Shown here: in pieces, positions 50,291 to 59,739 of the stretch
Numbering within the stretch: position 1 is the stretch's first letter
How the letters are laid out: each line of letters begins with the position of its first letter
Assembly (NCBI RefSeq): GCF_019393635.1
Contig: NC_057862.1
Span: forward strand, 154,784,562 to 154,848,561
DNA length: 64,000 nt
Source: Dromiciops gliroides
Lineage: Eukaryota; Chordata; Mammalia; Microbiotheria; Microbiotheriidae
Direction of reading: 5' to 3'
Translations under genes and position numbers: made by a program
Notes under the pieces: model-generated
Told to the model about the DNA's origin: nothing
What the model saw: only the letters and a program-made list of their open reading frames with translations
Databases searched by the model: none

Positions 50291-50654
50291 GTACCAGGGG
50301 TGTTAAAAAGGAAGTGAAGCAATGAAGGAGAATGCATGTTTAAAAGAACAATCTGCAATAAAAATGCAAGGTTTCTCATGGTGATTTCTCTAGTGGAGAT
50401 GGAAACAGAGGTACAAATGACTAATCAATAAGCAAGGGCTAGCCCCAACTCTACCTCGATGGGCCTCAACCGGGTAACCTCAACAGACTCTACTGGCTCT
50501 AAATCCTATTACCCTGTGAATTCTAGCTCCTTGTCCACATCCCCAAAGGAACCCCTCAATTATGCCTTTATACAGTCTTTGCTAGAAAGGCTCAGGGACC
50601 CAGAGGAATAGCAGACAACTCAAAGTTAAGCCTGTAACAGGAAGACGGGGGTGA

Positions 50655-51000
50655 AGGGGAATGGAACGTATCTATATATACAGTCTGTTATTTGAATATA
50701 TAATTTATGCGGCATGTAAATTGGAAGTTATTCAAATGAGTAGATTTGCATACATAGGGTTTAAGGCTACATGATAATTCCTTAATGTTTTTCCCCCCAT
50801 GGTGTGAAGTGAGGACTTTAGATCTTTTTTTTTTTTAAGATTTTTTTTTATAAAGGGATTGAAAGACAGATAAATTAAATAGGAATGGCTTTTTCTTTTT
50901 CTAGCGATTAAAAACCAGTGAGATTATCAATGGGTTGGTGGGTCAGCTTCTGCAGGCAGCTACTCCCAATAGGAGCCATTGCTCATTCCTGAGAATTTAG
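50655..51000. other. Candidate conserved noncoding element with POU octamer
   Basis: GAATATATAATTTATGCGGCATGTAAATTGG, then ATTTGCAT at 50744-50751, GATAATTCCTTAATG, and CAGTGAGATTATCAATGGG. Repeat-free. Composition-based call. Confidence 0.3.
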
Positions 51001-51039
51001 CCTTTGGTTTCCCAATTCTGGAATGTTAATCTAACACAG

Positions 51040-51298
51040 GAGGCAGATAGATGGCTCAGTGAATAGAGCTCTGGGCCTAGAATCAGGAAGACCCAAATTT
51101 AAATCCGGCCTCAGACACTTACTAGCTGTGTGACGCCATGCAAGTCACTTATCCCCTGTTTGTCCTAATCTACTAGAGAAGGAAATGGCAAACCACTCTA
51201 GTATTTTTGCCAAGAAACACCCCCCTAAAAAAAGAAGAAAAAAAAAAAGAAAACCCCAGATGGGGTCATGAAGAGTCAGACATGACTCAACAACAACT
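51040..51298 (+). mobile_element. RTE-tailed tRNA-SINE
   Basis: GGAGGCAGATAGATGGCTCAG, CTAGAGAAGGAAATGGCAAACCACTC, an A-rich insertion at 51225-51253, GGGGTCATGAAGAGTCAGACATGAC, CAACAACAAC. The minus strand reads ILEWFAISFS, again like BovB-derived ruminant SINE tails. Confidence 0.93.
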
Positions 51299-51359
51299 AT
51301 TATGTACAGTTTGCTTCTTTTAAAGTACACATTAAGTTTTTTTTTAAGAAGTAACAAAA

Positions 51360-52100
51360 TTACCCTGTTTGTATTTTTAAAAATATTTTATTGATGCTAT
51401 TTATTTCTTAGTTGCTTGTATTTTTGTTCTCTATCACTACCCACTAACTAGTATCCTATTCTCTCCACCCTGATAGAAACTCTTCATTGAAAGAAATATG
51501 CATAATGAAGGCAAATAAATTAACACATTGGCCATGTCTGAAAATGTTTATCCTATTCTGCACCAGTACTCCCTCACCTCTTTGCCAAAATGAGTCTTTT
51601 CTCCGCCATCATCAGTCCTTTCAAATCATGACTGGTCATTGCAGTTTTGAAGTTTTTCGGTATTGTTTTTCTTTACATAGCTGTGGTTATCAGCAAATTA
51701 TTCTCCTGATTTTTCCTAGCCCACTTAGAATCAGTTCATATAAGTTTTCCAAAGTTTCAAAAGAAATTCTTCATGTTTGTCTTCTTTTATGGAGTAATTC
51801 CATCCAATCGCTTTCATATAGCACAATTTGTTCAGACATCACCCAAACAATGGGCACCTACTTCCTCCCCAGTTTTTTACTACAATAAAAAGTTCTGCTA
51901 TAAATATTTTTGTATTTTTTTGTTATTTCCCTCTGGCTTTCACCTTTTTGGGGGGTATAGACCCAGTAGTAGTAGTATCACTTGGTCAAAGAAATTACAT
52001 AGTTTAGAGTCTAATTCTCTATTTTGCCCCTTGGAAAGAGGCCACTTGGAGTTTATCCATCTTAATATCCTCATGCACCTCAATAAGTACAATGCTAATC
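51360..52100 (-). mobile_element. L1 3' UTR, antisense
   Basis: TTTTAAAAATATTTTATTGATG, TTCTCTATCACTACCCACTAAC, TCAAATCATGACTGGTCATTGC, GCACAATTTGTTCAGACATCACCC, TCTGCTATAAATATTTTTGT, CACTTGGTCAAAG. About 740 bp; 5'-truncated. Confidence 0.75.
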
Positions 52101-52407
52101 CCACAGTAGGCCAAACAATGATAGTTGTTAAAATAATGAAAGAAAGGTCTTTGAAGGATTTGAAACCAGTTGGGGGCTTTCACCTTCTCCTTGAGCCTTA
52201 GAAGAATTCATAATTTTGCAAACAGCAAAGGAACAAAGGATCAGACCTGGGTCAAGCTCCCTAACTTCCTTGCCAAAGGGGTAGAGTTTATATGGTCTCA
52301 CCCAGTTAACATGTTATGTTTACCTCCTCAGTTTCTGACTTAGCACAAAGCAGTTAAGGAGAGATCATTAGAGGCCTAGCTACATAAGTCAACCATCTCT
52401 AGCTTTT

Positions 52408-52558
52408 TTTTGGGGGGGGGGGGGCTAGGTAATGAGGGTTAAGTGACTTGCCCAGGGTCACACAGCTAGTAAGTGTCAAGTGTTTGAGGCCAGACTTGAA
52501 TTCAGGTCCTCCTGAATCCAGGGACAGTTCTTTATCCACTGTGCCACCTACCTGCCCC
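52408..52558 (-). mobile_element. Short tRNA-SINE with G12 run
   Basis: TTTTTTTTGGGGGGGGGGGG at 52404-52424, AGGTAATGAGGGTTAAGTGAC to GCCACCTACCTGCCCC. Confidence 0.93.
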
Positions 52559-52734
52559 TAGCTCTGGCTTTTTGCCAGAAAAAAAGGTACGGTTGTCTGG
52601 TATTTGTTTTTTTTTGTTTTTTGTTTTTTGTTTTTTTCATGTCACCAATAAGGAATCGTCTGTGTGGCAAAGGCATTCTTCAAAACAAAAAAAAAAAAAG
52701 AAAGAAAAAGGAAAACTTACCCCTTTCTAGTGGC

Positions 52735-52905
52735 CACTAGAAAAGCAGGATGGCTTAAGGGAGAGTATCCTGGACTTAGATTAAGAAAGATTTAGATTTT
52801 AATCCTTCCTCTGGTACTTACTAATTGTGTGACTCAAGGTAAGTCATTTAAACAGTCTGGGCCTCAGTTTCCTCATCTGCAAAACAAGGTGTTTATAAGA
52901 ACTGT
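52735..52905 (+). mobile_element. MIR
   Basis: GGATGGCTTAAGGGAGAGTATCC, TTTTAATCCTTCCTCTGG, GGGCCTCAGTTTCCTCATCTGC. Confidence 0.85.
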
Positions 52906-52987
52906 TGATGGAGCTATGAAGTTGATCTAACCATATGGGAAAGCAATTTCAAATTATGCTAAGAAAGTGACTAAAATGTGTCATAAA

Positions 52988-53147
52988 GGGGCAGCTAGGT
53001 GGCCCAGTGGATAGAGCACCGGCCCCGGAGTCAGGAGTACCTGAATTCAAATCCAGCCTCAGACACTTAGCACTTACTAGCTGTGTGACCCTGGGCAAGT
53101 CACTTAACCCCAATTGCCTCACTAAAAAAAAAATAAAAATAAAAAAA
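52988..53147 (+). mobile_element. Short tRNA-SINE, subfamily A, near consensus
   Basis: GGGGCAGCTAGGTGGCCCAG, GGAGTCAGGAGTACC, CACTTAGCACTT, CCAATTGCCTCAC. Perfect 16-bp TSD TAAAATGTGTCATAAA at 52972-52987 and 53148-53163. Confidence 0.97.
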
Positions 53148-53536
53148 TAAAATGTGTCATAAAAATGACTCCTCTATGACTCAGAAATCTTACTGATAGG
53201 TATATATCCCAAGGAGATCAATGATTAAAAAAAAGGAAGGTCCCCATAAATACCAAAATATTTATAGCATCATTTTTGTAGAAGCAAAGAACAGCAAACA
53301 AAATAGAGGCCCATTGATTCAGGAATGGCTAAATAAATCGTGGTATATGAAGATAATTGAATATTATTATGCTCCAAGAAAAGATGAATATGCTGAATAC
53401 AGAGAAGTATGAAAAGAATTATATGAACTGATGAAAATTAAATACAACCAGGGACAATACAGCAACGAAAGTAGAAATGACAAACAAAACAATTAAAACT
53501 GAATGCTGTAAAATTATGATGATCAAGCTTAGTTCC

Positions 53537-53876
53537 TTTTTTTTTTTTTGGCAGGGCAATGAGAGTTAAGTGACTTGCCCAGGGTCACACAACTAATAAC
53601 TGTCAAGTATCTGAGGCTGGATTTGAACTCAGGTCCTCCTGAATCCAGGGTCAGTGCTTTATCCACTGTGCCACCTAGTTTCCCTTAACAATAACTGCTT
53701 TTAGTCCAGGTGAGGGATCAAATAATTGGGTTCTTTTTTTCGGGGCAGTGAGGGTTAAGTGACTTGCCCAGAGTCGCACAGCTAGTAAGTGTCAAGTGTC
53801 TGAGACTGAATTTGTACTCAGGTCCTCCTGAATCCAAAGCTGGTGCTTTATCCACTGCACCACCTAGCTGCCCCTT
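53537..53876 (-). mobile_element. Composite insertion: two SINEs with a 45-bp spacer, one outer TSD
   Basis: Minus-strand order: SINE (53876 to about 53730), A-tail, unique spacer (about 53686-53729, contains GATCCCTCACCTGGAC read on the minus strand), second SINE (53685 to 53549), longer A-tail. Only the outer ends carry a TSD: TCAAGCTTAGTTCC (53523-53536) against TCAAACTTAGTTCC (53876-53889). The L1 host text continues across it. The simplest reading is one transcript from the first SINE reading through spacer and second SINE. Confidence 0.85.
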
Positions 53877-54068
53877 CAAACTTAGTTCCAAAAAATAAAT
53901 CTATGTAAGCATGTTTTGCATTGTTGCACATGTATATAACTTGTATTGAATTGCTTACTGTCTCAGAGTATGGGAGGGAGGGAAAGAATTTGAAACTCAA
54001 AATTATTTTAAATGTTAAAAATTGTTTTTACGTGTAATTGGGGGAAATAATAAAATATTATTCAAAAA

Positions 54069-54319
54069 AGATATATGAGAAGATAACTTCTTTCCTTTTT
54101 GCAGAGGAAGGGGATGGTGGATATGGAATACTGCATATAACACATAACATCAGACTTTTTTGATATGTTGGTTAATTTTGCTTTTTTCCCTCTTCTTCAT
54201 TCTTTATCGTAAGGGATGATTCCCTGGGAAGCAGAAGGAAGAGATGTAGTAGGAAATATAGATGAAATAAAAAACGAAAGATTAATTTAAACTTTTTTTT
54301 TTTAAATTAGAGTTTTATT
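54069..54319. other. Unrecognised sequence
   Basis: Mixed AT-rich DNA ending in a T-run and TTTAAATTAGAG just before the 7SL copy. Confidence 0.4.
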
Positions 54320-54602
54320 ACTCACCTGTAGTCTGTGCTTCTAGGCAGGGTGAGGCTGGTGGATCACTTTAGTTGGGGAATTTTGAGTTGCCTTCCCTAG
54401 GTCTGGCACCAACATGGTAAGCCCCCAGGAGTATAGGGCCACCAGGTTGCCTGACGAGAGACTAATGAGTTCCGGTTAGAAATGGAGGAGATAAAAGGTA
54501 TCATGTTAATCTGTAGTGGGATTGGGCCCATCCATGTCCACTATACTTCCAGCCTGAATGAGACCCAGTCTCAAAAAACAAACAAACAACAACAAAAAAA
54601 AA
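54320..54602 (+). pseudogene. RN7SL: 7SL (signal recognition particle) RNA retropseudogene
   Basis: Collinear with 7SL RNA almost end to end. Alu domain: CACCTGTAGTC, GGTGAGGCTGGTGGATCAC. S domain: GGCACCAACATGGT, GGGCCACCAGGTTGCCTGACGAG, GTTAGAAATGGAGGAGATAAAA (helix 8 loop), CTGTAGTGGGATTG. 3' Alu part: CCACTATACTTCCAGCCTGAATGAGACCCAGTCTC, then an A-rich tail (54573-54602). The first 15-20 nt are missing or unrecognisable, and many substitutions and a few indels break the helices, so it is not a working SRP RNA. The tail, plus AATTAGA-like flanks (54305 and 54605), point to LINE-driven retroposition. Because the central S domain is kept, it is a 7SL copy and not an Alu- or B1-like SINE. Confidence 0.9.
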
Positions 54603-54844
54603 GAATTAGAAGATTGGGCTCAAATAACTCTATGATTCTTTGAATTAATCTTCTAGATCTTTCCCGTGTACTGATCTAAAAGAGTTACAGAAATTCAACC
54701 CTGATTTTTTTCTCTAATACTTGTCATTTAACACCAAATGTCAGCATGTGCAATATTTCCCAACTTAGGAATCACAATACTACCAGAGCTCACAATATCA
54801 CCAAATCCTGTTCCCTCAACATCAGTAATATAAAAAGAGGTCTT

Positions 54845-55310
54845 ATAGTATTTGGAATCCTAGAATCCTAGAATGAGAGTTAAAAGTGTCATTAGAAATA
54901 AACTAAGCCATTTCCTTCATTTTATAGATGAGAAACTAAGGCCTAGGAAAGAAAAACCCAAGATCATAATACAAGTTACAAGCAGAGTTGGGACAAGAGA
55001 TAGGAATCCCAGACTTGGGTCATCTAGGTGGTAAAATAGATGGAGTGTCAGGCCTAAAGTGAGGAAGACTCATCTCTTTGAGTTCAAATCTGGCCTCAGA
55101 CACTTACAAGCTGTGTGGCCCTGGGCAAGTCACTTAATCTTGTTTGCCTCAGTTTCCTCATCTATCAAATAAGCTGGAGAAGGAAATGGCAAACCACTCC
55201 AGTATCTTTGCCAAGAAAACCCCAAACAGGGTCATGAAAAGTTGGACAAATAAAAAAAAACAACTGAACAATAAGCAAAAAAGCTGGGTTCTTTCCACTA
55301 TACTAAGGCT
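54845..55310 (-). mobile_element. MIR, split by a SINE
   Basis: AATCCTAGAATCCTAGAATGAGAG, CATTTTATAGATGAGAAACTAAGGCC, AGTTGGGACAAGAGATAGG, then TTCTTTCCACTATACTAAGG after the SINE. Confidence 0.8.
55015..55272 (+). mobile_element. RTE-tailed tRNA-SINE inside MIR
   Basis: TTGGGTCATCTAGGTGGTAAAATAG, AAATCTGGCCTCAGACACTTAC, CCTCAGTTTCCTCATCTATC, GGGTCATGAAAAGTTGGAC..AACTGAACAAT. Confidence 0.92.
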
Positions 55311-55439
55311 AATAATATTAAAGCTGTTCATCCGCTCCTTCTGGGTTTGGCAGATATCTTCTCCAGGCCCCAGCAGAGGTGTAGTTCTAGAACATCAGTC
55401 TTTTCCCAGTGAACAGTCACGGTTTCATGCTTGCCCCCC

Positions 55440-55600
55440 TTTCTGTAGCAGCTGAAGATGCATTGACTCAGATTCACACAGCCTGCAACCAGGAATAGTT
55501 TGTCTTGCCATGAACAATCTTTTCAAACAGGAGTGAATTATGTTTTTAAGCTTTGGAGCATTTTGCTGTTTTAATACAGCAGTCTCCCAGACACTTAGAA
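55440..55600. other. Candidate conserved noncoding element
   Basis: GATGCATTGACTCAG (AP-1-like), GAATTATGTTTTTAAGCTTTGGAGC, TTGCTGTTTTAATACAGC. Repeat-free, lying between a MIR and a DNA transposon. Confidence 0.28.
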
Positions 55601-55656
55601 GGGACAACTAATATACCAGACAATGGAATCAGAATCCAAAAATGTTTTGACAGGGA

Positions 55657-56299
55657 GAATAGGGGCTCTTAACCTGGGGTCCATGGGCAGAGCTCAGTGG
55701 GGCAGTGAACTTGGATAGGAAAAAGAAATAGAATTGGTTTTCTTCATTGTACATAGTAACAGCAACATTGCGTAATGATCAGCTGTGATAGACTTAGCTC
55801 TTCTCAGCAATACAATGATCCAAGACAATGCCAAAGAACTCATCATGGAAAATGTTCTCCACATCCAGGAAAAAGAACTGTGGGACCTGAATGAAGATTT
55901 AACCATACTGTTTCTACTTTTGTGTTTTGAGATTTTTCCCTTTTGTTCTGATTCTTCTTTCACAACATGACTAATGCAGAAATATGTTTAATGTAATTGT
56001 ACATATATAATCTATATCAGATTGCTTTCTGTCTTGGGGAAGGGGAAGGGAAGGGAGGGAGGGAGAAAAATTTGGAACTAAAAATTTTATGAAAACAAAT
56101 GTTGAAAATGATCTTTACATATAACTGGAAAATAATAAAATATTTTTATGATTTAAAAAAAAGAATTGATTTTCTTTGAAATCCTTTGTATTCAATTTTA
56201 TGCATTTTTAAACATTATTCTTAGAAAGGATCAATAGGTTTTACCAGACTGTGACAGGTGGAGAATCCATGACACTCCCAAAAGACTAAGAACCTCTGG
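55657..56299. mobile_element. hAT-like DNA transposon remnant, split by an L1
   Basis: Left end GGGGCTCTTAACCTGGGGTCC (55659), right end ACTAAGAACCTCTGGG (56287) form imperfect terminal inverted repeats. Internal TTTGTATTCAATTTTATGCATTTTTAAACATTATTC and GACAGGTGGAGAATCCATGACAC match a non-autonomous element I know as common in mammals. No transposase. Confidence 0.62.
55745..56161 (+). mobile_element. L1 3' end, 5'-truncated, with TSD
   Basis: CTTAGCTCTTCTCAGCAATACAATGATCC, GGAAAATGTTCTCCACATCC, TTTGTTCTGATTCTTCTTTCACAACATGAC, TATATCAGATTGC, GGGAGGGAGGGAGAAAAATTTGG, tail AAAATATTTTTATGATTTAAAAAA. TSD AGAATTGGTTTTCTT (55730-55744) against AGAATTGATTTTCTT (56162-56176). Confidence 0.92.
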
Positions 56300-56999
56300 G
56301 CTAGAATATGAAGACAAATCAAATAAAATGAAAGTTAATAGGGATGAATGGAAAGTCTTAAATTCATTTGGACTTTAAAATGGTAGAAAAGGATGAGTAG
56401 GCATGACTAGATAGCAATAAGCTAAAAAATAATTTATCTGGGAATTTTGGTAGACTGGAAGCTCAATGGAAGGCAACAAAGTGATATGGCAAGCAAAAGA
56501 AGAAGAGATGGGAAGGGAAGGGACGGAGATTAGGTTCATAGTTTTACTGAGTCTCCTTAGAGCACAGACCCCATCCTAAGTCCAAAAGCCCCTTGGGCTC
56601 GAGACTTGGGAAGCCCATACTGACATGGCTGGCTGCAATATCCTTCCTGCAATCCTGGCTCCCAGGTCACCATGGCTCTGATTCCTGGTCCACTGGAGAT
56701 CACCTCCAGCACCTGAAACTGTGGAAAACAAACAACATAGACCAGAAACAAACATTCCCAGGCCCATTTCTCCAAGCCAGGGGAAAAGAAGGAGGGGAGG
56801 GGCAGGGCAAGTTCAGTTTATTGAATCCACACTGGAGTGTGGCAGACAGTAACAGCCAAAAAGATGGCAGAAAGAGCAACCAGGTTGGTCTCATGAGTTT
56901 TAAAGATGCAGGAAGCCAAGCAAAGGTGGCTACTCACGTGTTTGGGATACAGCAGGCTCTACATAAGGCAAATTTGTCATGCCCAAAAGTTGGGCTAGA
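56300..56999. other. Unique sequence
   Basis: No repeat recognised. Overlapping open frames at 56557-57003 lack splice sites and family signatures. Confidence 0.4.
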
Positions 57000-57285
57000 G
57001 TAAAAAATAGCTAATATTTATATAGAACTTATTATATGCCAGGGACTGTGCTAAGTATTTTTAAATTATTATTTTATTTATAATTTTTTATTTATTATAT
57101 TTTTAAATTATTATCCTCAAGACAACCCTGGGAGGTAGGCACTATTATTATTCCTATTTTATTGATGATGAAACTGAGGTAAAGCAATTTACTCATGGTC
57201 ACACAGCTAGTAAATGTCTGAGACTGGATTCAAACTCAAGTCTTCCTGACTGAAGAACCACTACTGCATCCACTATGGTCAATTA
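57000..57285 (-). mobile_element. MIR, full length, with AT-rich insertion
   Basis: AATAGCTAATATTTATATAGAAC, an ATTATTTTATTTATA stretch, ACAACCCTGGGAGGTAGGCACTATTATTATTCC, GTCACACAGCTAGTAAATGTCTGAG, ATCCACTATG. Confidence 0.9.
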
Positions 57286-57296
57286 TATCATGTAAG

Positions 57297-57650
57297 AATG
57301 AGTTCTAAGAACTGAGGCTGTTTAACTTGAAGAAGAAAAGAATGAGAGAGTTCATGAAAGCTATTTTCAGAGACTGCCATGAGGAAGAGAAGTTCAACTT
57401 GTTCTCTTTGGCCACCGATGGCAGAACCAAGAACATTGGGCAAGAGTCACTGAGAGGACAATCTGAGCTTGATATGAGGAAAAACTGCCTTCCAAGCAGA
57501 GCAGTCCATAAATTGGAGGGGGGGGGGGTCCCTCAGGAAAGGTCTTCAAGCAAAGGCTAGGTGATTATTTACTGGGTTCTTTGGAGGATCTAGATTGGAC
57601 AAAGGACTATTGAGGTCCCAATTATTCTGATTCTGTGGAACCAGAGGATG
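57297..57650 (+). mobile_element. CR1/L3-clade LINE 3' region
   Basis: GAGGCTGTTTAACTTGAAGAAG, TTGTTCTCTTTGGCCACCGATGGCAGAACC, GATATGAGGAAAAACTGCCTTCC, a GTCCCTCAGGAAAGGTCTTCAAGCAAAGGC block and ATTGAGGTCCCAATTATTCTGATTCTG. This is the same plan as CR1 3' ends in birds. A G10 run at 57519-57528. Confidence 0.72.
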
Positions 57651-57964
57651 AAATAGTAGTTAGCCACTGAATCGTGCCTCAGTCAAATACCAGGAATGAA
57701 GAATGAAGTTCATCATGGCTCGGTGAATTATGTTCAGGAATTGGGAGAGGAGAGGGTCAAGTCTAGTATAGGAAACCCACATCAGACAAGAGCAGGAAGA
57801 TTAATGATGTTGACATCTTGAGGTTCACTGCTTCAAACTCCCCTGAGCCAATCGCCCTAGCTCAAGGCTAGAGTATAATCTAGAATCTCCTGGGGGTGGC
57901 AGCACATTCTAGTGGGGAAAAAAAAAAGCATTGGACTAGGAGTTAGCAAAGTCTTGCTCTGGTC
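57651..57964. other. Unrecognised sequence
   Basis: 57905-57955 (CATTCTAGTGGGG..CATTGGACTAGGAG) may be a MIR 5' trace; otherwise nothing recognised. Confidence 0.4.
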
Positions 57965-58035
57965 CTGTATCCTGAGATCATAGGATTTAGAGGCAGAAGG
58001 GACCTTAGGGATCATCTACTCTATCCCCCAAGTCA
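57965..58035 (-). mobile_element. MIR 3'-end fragment
   Basis: Antisense AGATCATAGGATTTAGAGGCAGAAGGGACC. Confidence 0.75.
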
Positions 58036-58131
58036 TTGTTTTTATGCTAGATTTTTAGTGATACTTTTTGTCTTTATACAGCCCAGATGTCCTCTCACAT
58101 CTCTCCCTTCCTTTCCAGAGATCCATCTCTT

Positions 58132-58132
58132 T

Positions 58133-58202
<70 letters not shown>

Positions 58203-58205
58203 TAT
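58132..58205. repeat. (TA)n(TG)n microsatellite
   Basis: TATATATATATATATA then about 25 TG units. Confidence 0.97.
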
Positions 58206-58233
58206 AAAGAATTCTTTTAAAAAAAGAGGAAAA

Positions 58234-58382
58234 GGGGGGCAGCTAGGTGACACAGTGGATAAAGTACCAACCCTGGATTCAGGAGGACCTGAGTTCAAAT
58301 CTGGCCTCAGATACTTGATACTTACTAGCTGTGTGACCCTGGGCAAGTAACTTAACCCTCATTGCCCTGCAAAAAAAAAAAA
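58234..58382 (+). mobile_element. Short tRNA-SINE
   Basis: GGGGGGCAGCTAGGTGACACAG to CATTGCCCTGC, A-tail. TSD AAAAGAGGAAAA at 58222-58233 and 58383-58394. Confidence 0.94.
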
Positions 58383-58484
58383 AAAAGAGGAAAAAGTCAA
58401 CAAAATTAACCAATATACTGAAAAGACCTGAAATTATATGCAAAGTTGCACACCTGTGGCCCCTCCCCAACTCTGCAAAGGATT

Positions 58485-58625
58485 GGGGACAGCTCCTTAT
58501 TTTACACAGAGGAAACCTGAGGCCTACAGGAGGAGAAACGACCAGCCTGAGGTCACATGAGTGATAGGCACAATAGGCAGAGTTTGAACCCAAGTCTAAT
58601 GACTTGGTTCTAATGAGCTCCTCTC
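58485..58625 (-). mobile_element. MIR
   Basis: Antisense CTTATTTTACACAGAGGAAACCTGAGGCC, CTGAGGTCACATGAGTGATAGG, AGAGTTTGAACCCAAGTC. It may be the other half of the fragment at 57965. Confidence 0.78.
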
Positions 58626-58629
58626 ACCA

Positions 58630-58780
58630 TACTTTACTGCCATCTCCATCACTAGCTTTCAGTATAACTGAACAAGTCACTTGAGCATTCTGTGCCTCAA
58701 CATTTACCCTCCTATAAAATAAAAGCATTTGCCCAGAATGAACACTAAGGTCCCTTCCAGTTCTAAAAAATGTCTAGGAA
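58630..58780 (+). mobile_element. MIR
   Basis: AACTGAACAAGTCACTTGAGC, TGTGCCTCAACATTTACCC, CTAAGGTCCCTTCCAGTTCTAAAAAATG. Confidence 0.78.
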
Positions 58781-58794
58781 TCTGGGATTTTCAG

Positions 58795-59235
58795 GAAGTA
58801 GCTCAATCACTAAAATGCAATCAGCCCAATGAAGCAAACCACAGAGCCCTGGATTTAGAAACAGGAAGACCTCAGTTCAAATTCAGCCTCAAACATTTGT
58901 TAGCTGTATAACCCTAGGCAAGTTGTTTAACCTTTCTCAGCCTCAGTTTCTTCATCTGTTAAAATGGGGATAATTAGTACCTAACTCCTAAGGTTGTCCT
59001 GAATATCAATTGAGATAACATGTGTAGGGGGCAGCTAAGTGGTGCAGTGGATAGAGCACTGGCCCTGGAGTCAGGAGGGCCTGAGTTCAAATATAGCCTC
59101 AGACACTTAACACTTACTAGCTGTGTGACCCTAGGTAAATCACTTAACCCCAATTGCCTCACCAAAAAAAAGAGAGAGAGAGAGAGAGAGATAATGTGTA
59201 AAGTACTTTATTAACGTTAGGCATTGTTGTTATTG
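58795..59235 (+). mobile_element. MIR, split by a SINE
   Basis: GACCTCAGTTCAAATTCAGCC, TCAGCCTCAGTTTCTTCATCTGTTAAAATGGGG, AGGTTGTCCTGAATATCAATTGAG, then TAAAGTACTTTATTAACG after the SINE. Confidence 0.88.
59027..59187 (+). mobile_element. Short tRNA-SINE, subfamily A, (GA)n tail
   Basis: GGGGGCAGCTAAGTGGTGCAG, GGAGTCAGGAGGGCC, CACTTAACACTT, CCAATTGCCTCACC, then (AG)n at 59170-59190. TSD GAGATAACATGTGTA (59012-59026) against GAGATAATGTGTA (59188-59200). Confidence 0.95.
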
Positions 59236-59337
59236 TTTGGTGACTGGGGTTGAATTAGATATTCTGGTCCATGCATGGAGACTTGGGGCAAGAGCCTGGG
59301 TTAGGAAGGTTCTGGCTATAGTAATGTAGGGAGACCC

Positions 59338-59400
59338 TGCTTTGGTGCAGTGGAAAGAAAACAGGTTCTGGAGTCAGCATACCAGGTGATAGGCCTTTGC
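59338..59400 (+). mobile_element. MIR 5' fragment
   Basis: GGTGCAGTGGAAAGAAAACAGGTTCTGGAGTC. Confidence 0.65.
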
Positions 59401-59739
59401 CCTTAGTTCTCACTTGTTCCAAGTTGTAATATGCAGTACATATTTTAGAATTTAATTATTTTGCTTTATTGCTCTACATAATTCTATTTCTTAATGAAAA
59501 CCACTGGTAAGTGTGTGGAATGACACATCCTGGTTATTTATTGTTGGTTTTTTCCAATGCCTATGAAAAGGTTAATTCTCTGTATCTACTAGTTCTCTCA
59601 AATGGGGTACCACTAGTCATCTCGAAGCAATTAAAAGAGGTTAATTTCGAGTACTAGGAGACCATACCCTAAGTCCCCACCATTAACCATGATGGACAAT
59701 AATATCATCAACTGAACTAGGTCCTTTTCTAGAGAACTT
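59401..59739. other. Unrecognised sequence
   Basis: AT-rich; no feature supported. Confidence 0.4.

Larger units (their letters stand above)
52906..54068 (+). mobile_element. L1 3' UTR, sense, carrying three SINEs
   Basis: ATGGAGCTATGAAGTTGATC, CTATGACTCAGAAATCTTACTGATAGG, TCAGGAATGGCTAAATAAATCGTGGTATATGA, ATACAGAGAAGTATG, ..TTGCACATGTATATAACTTGTATTG, GGGAGGGAGGGAAAGAATTTG, ending in AAATAATAAAATATTATTCAAAAAAG. Interrupted at 52988 and 53537. Confidence 0.88.
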
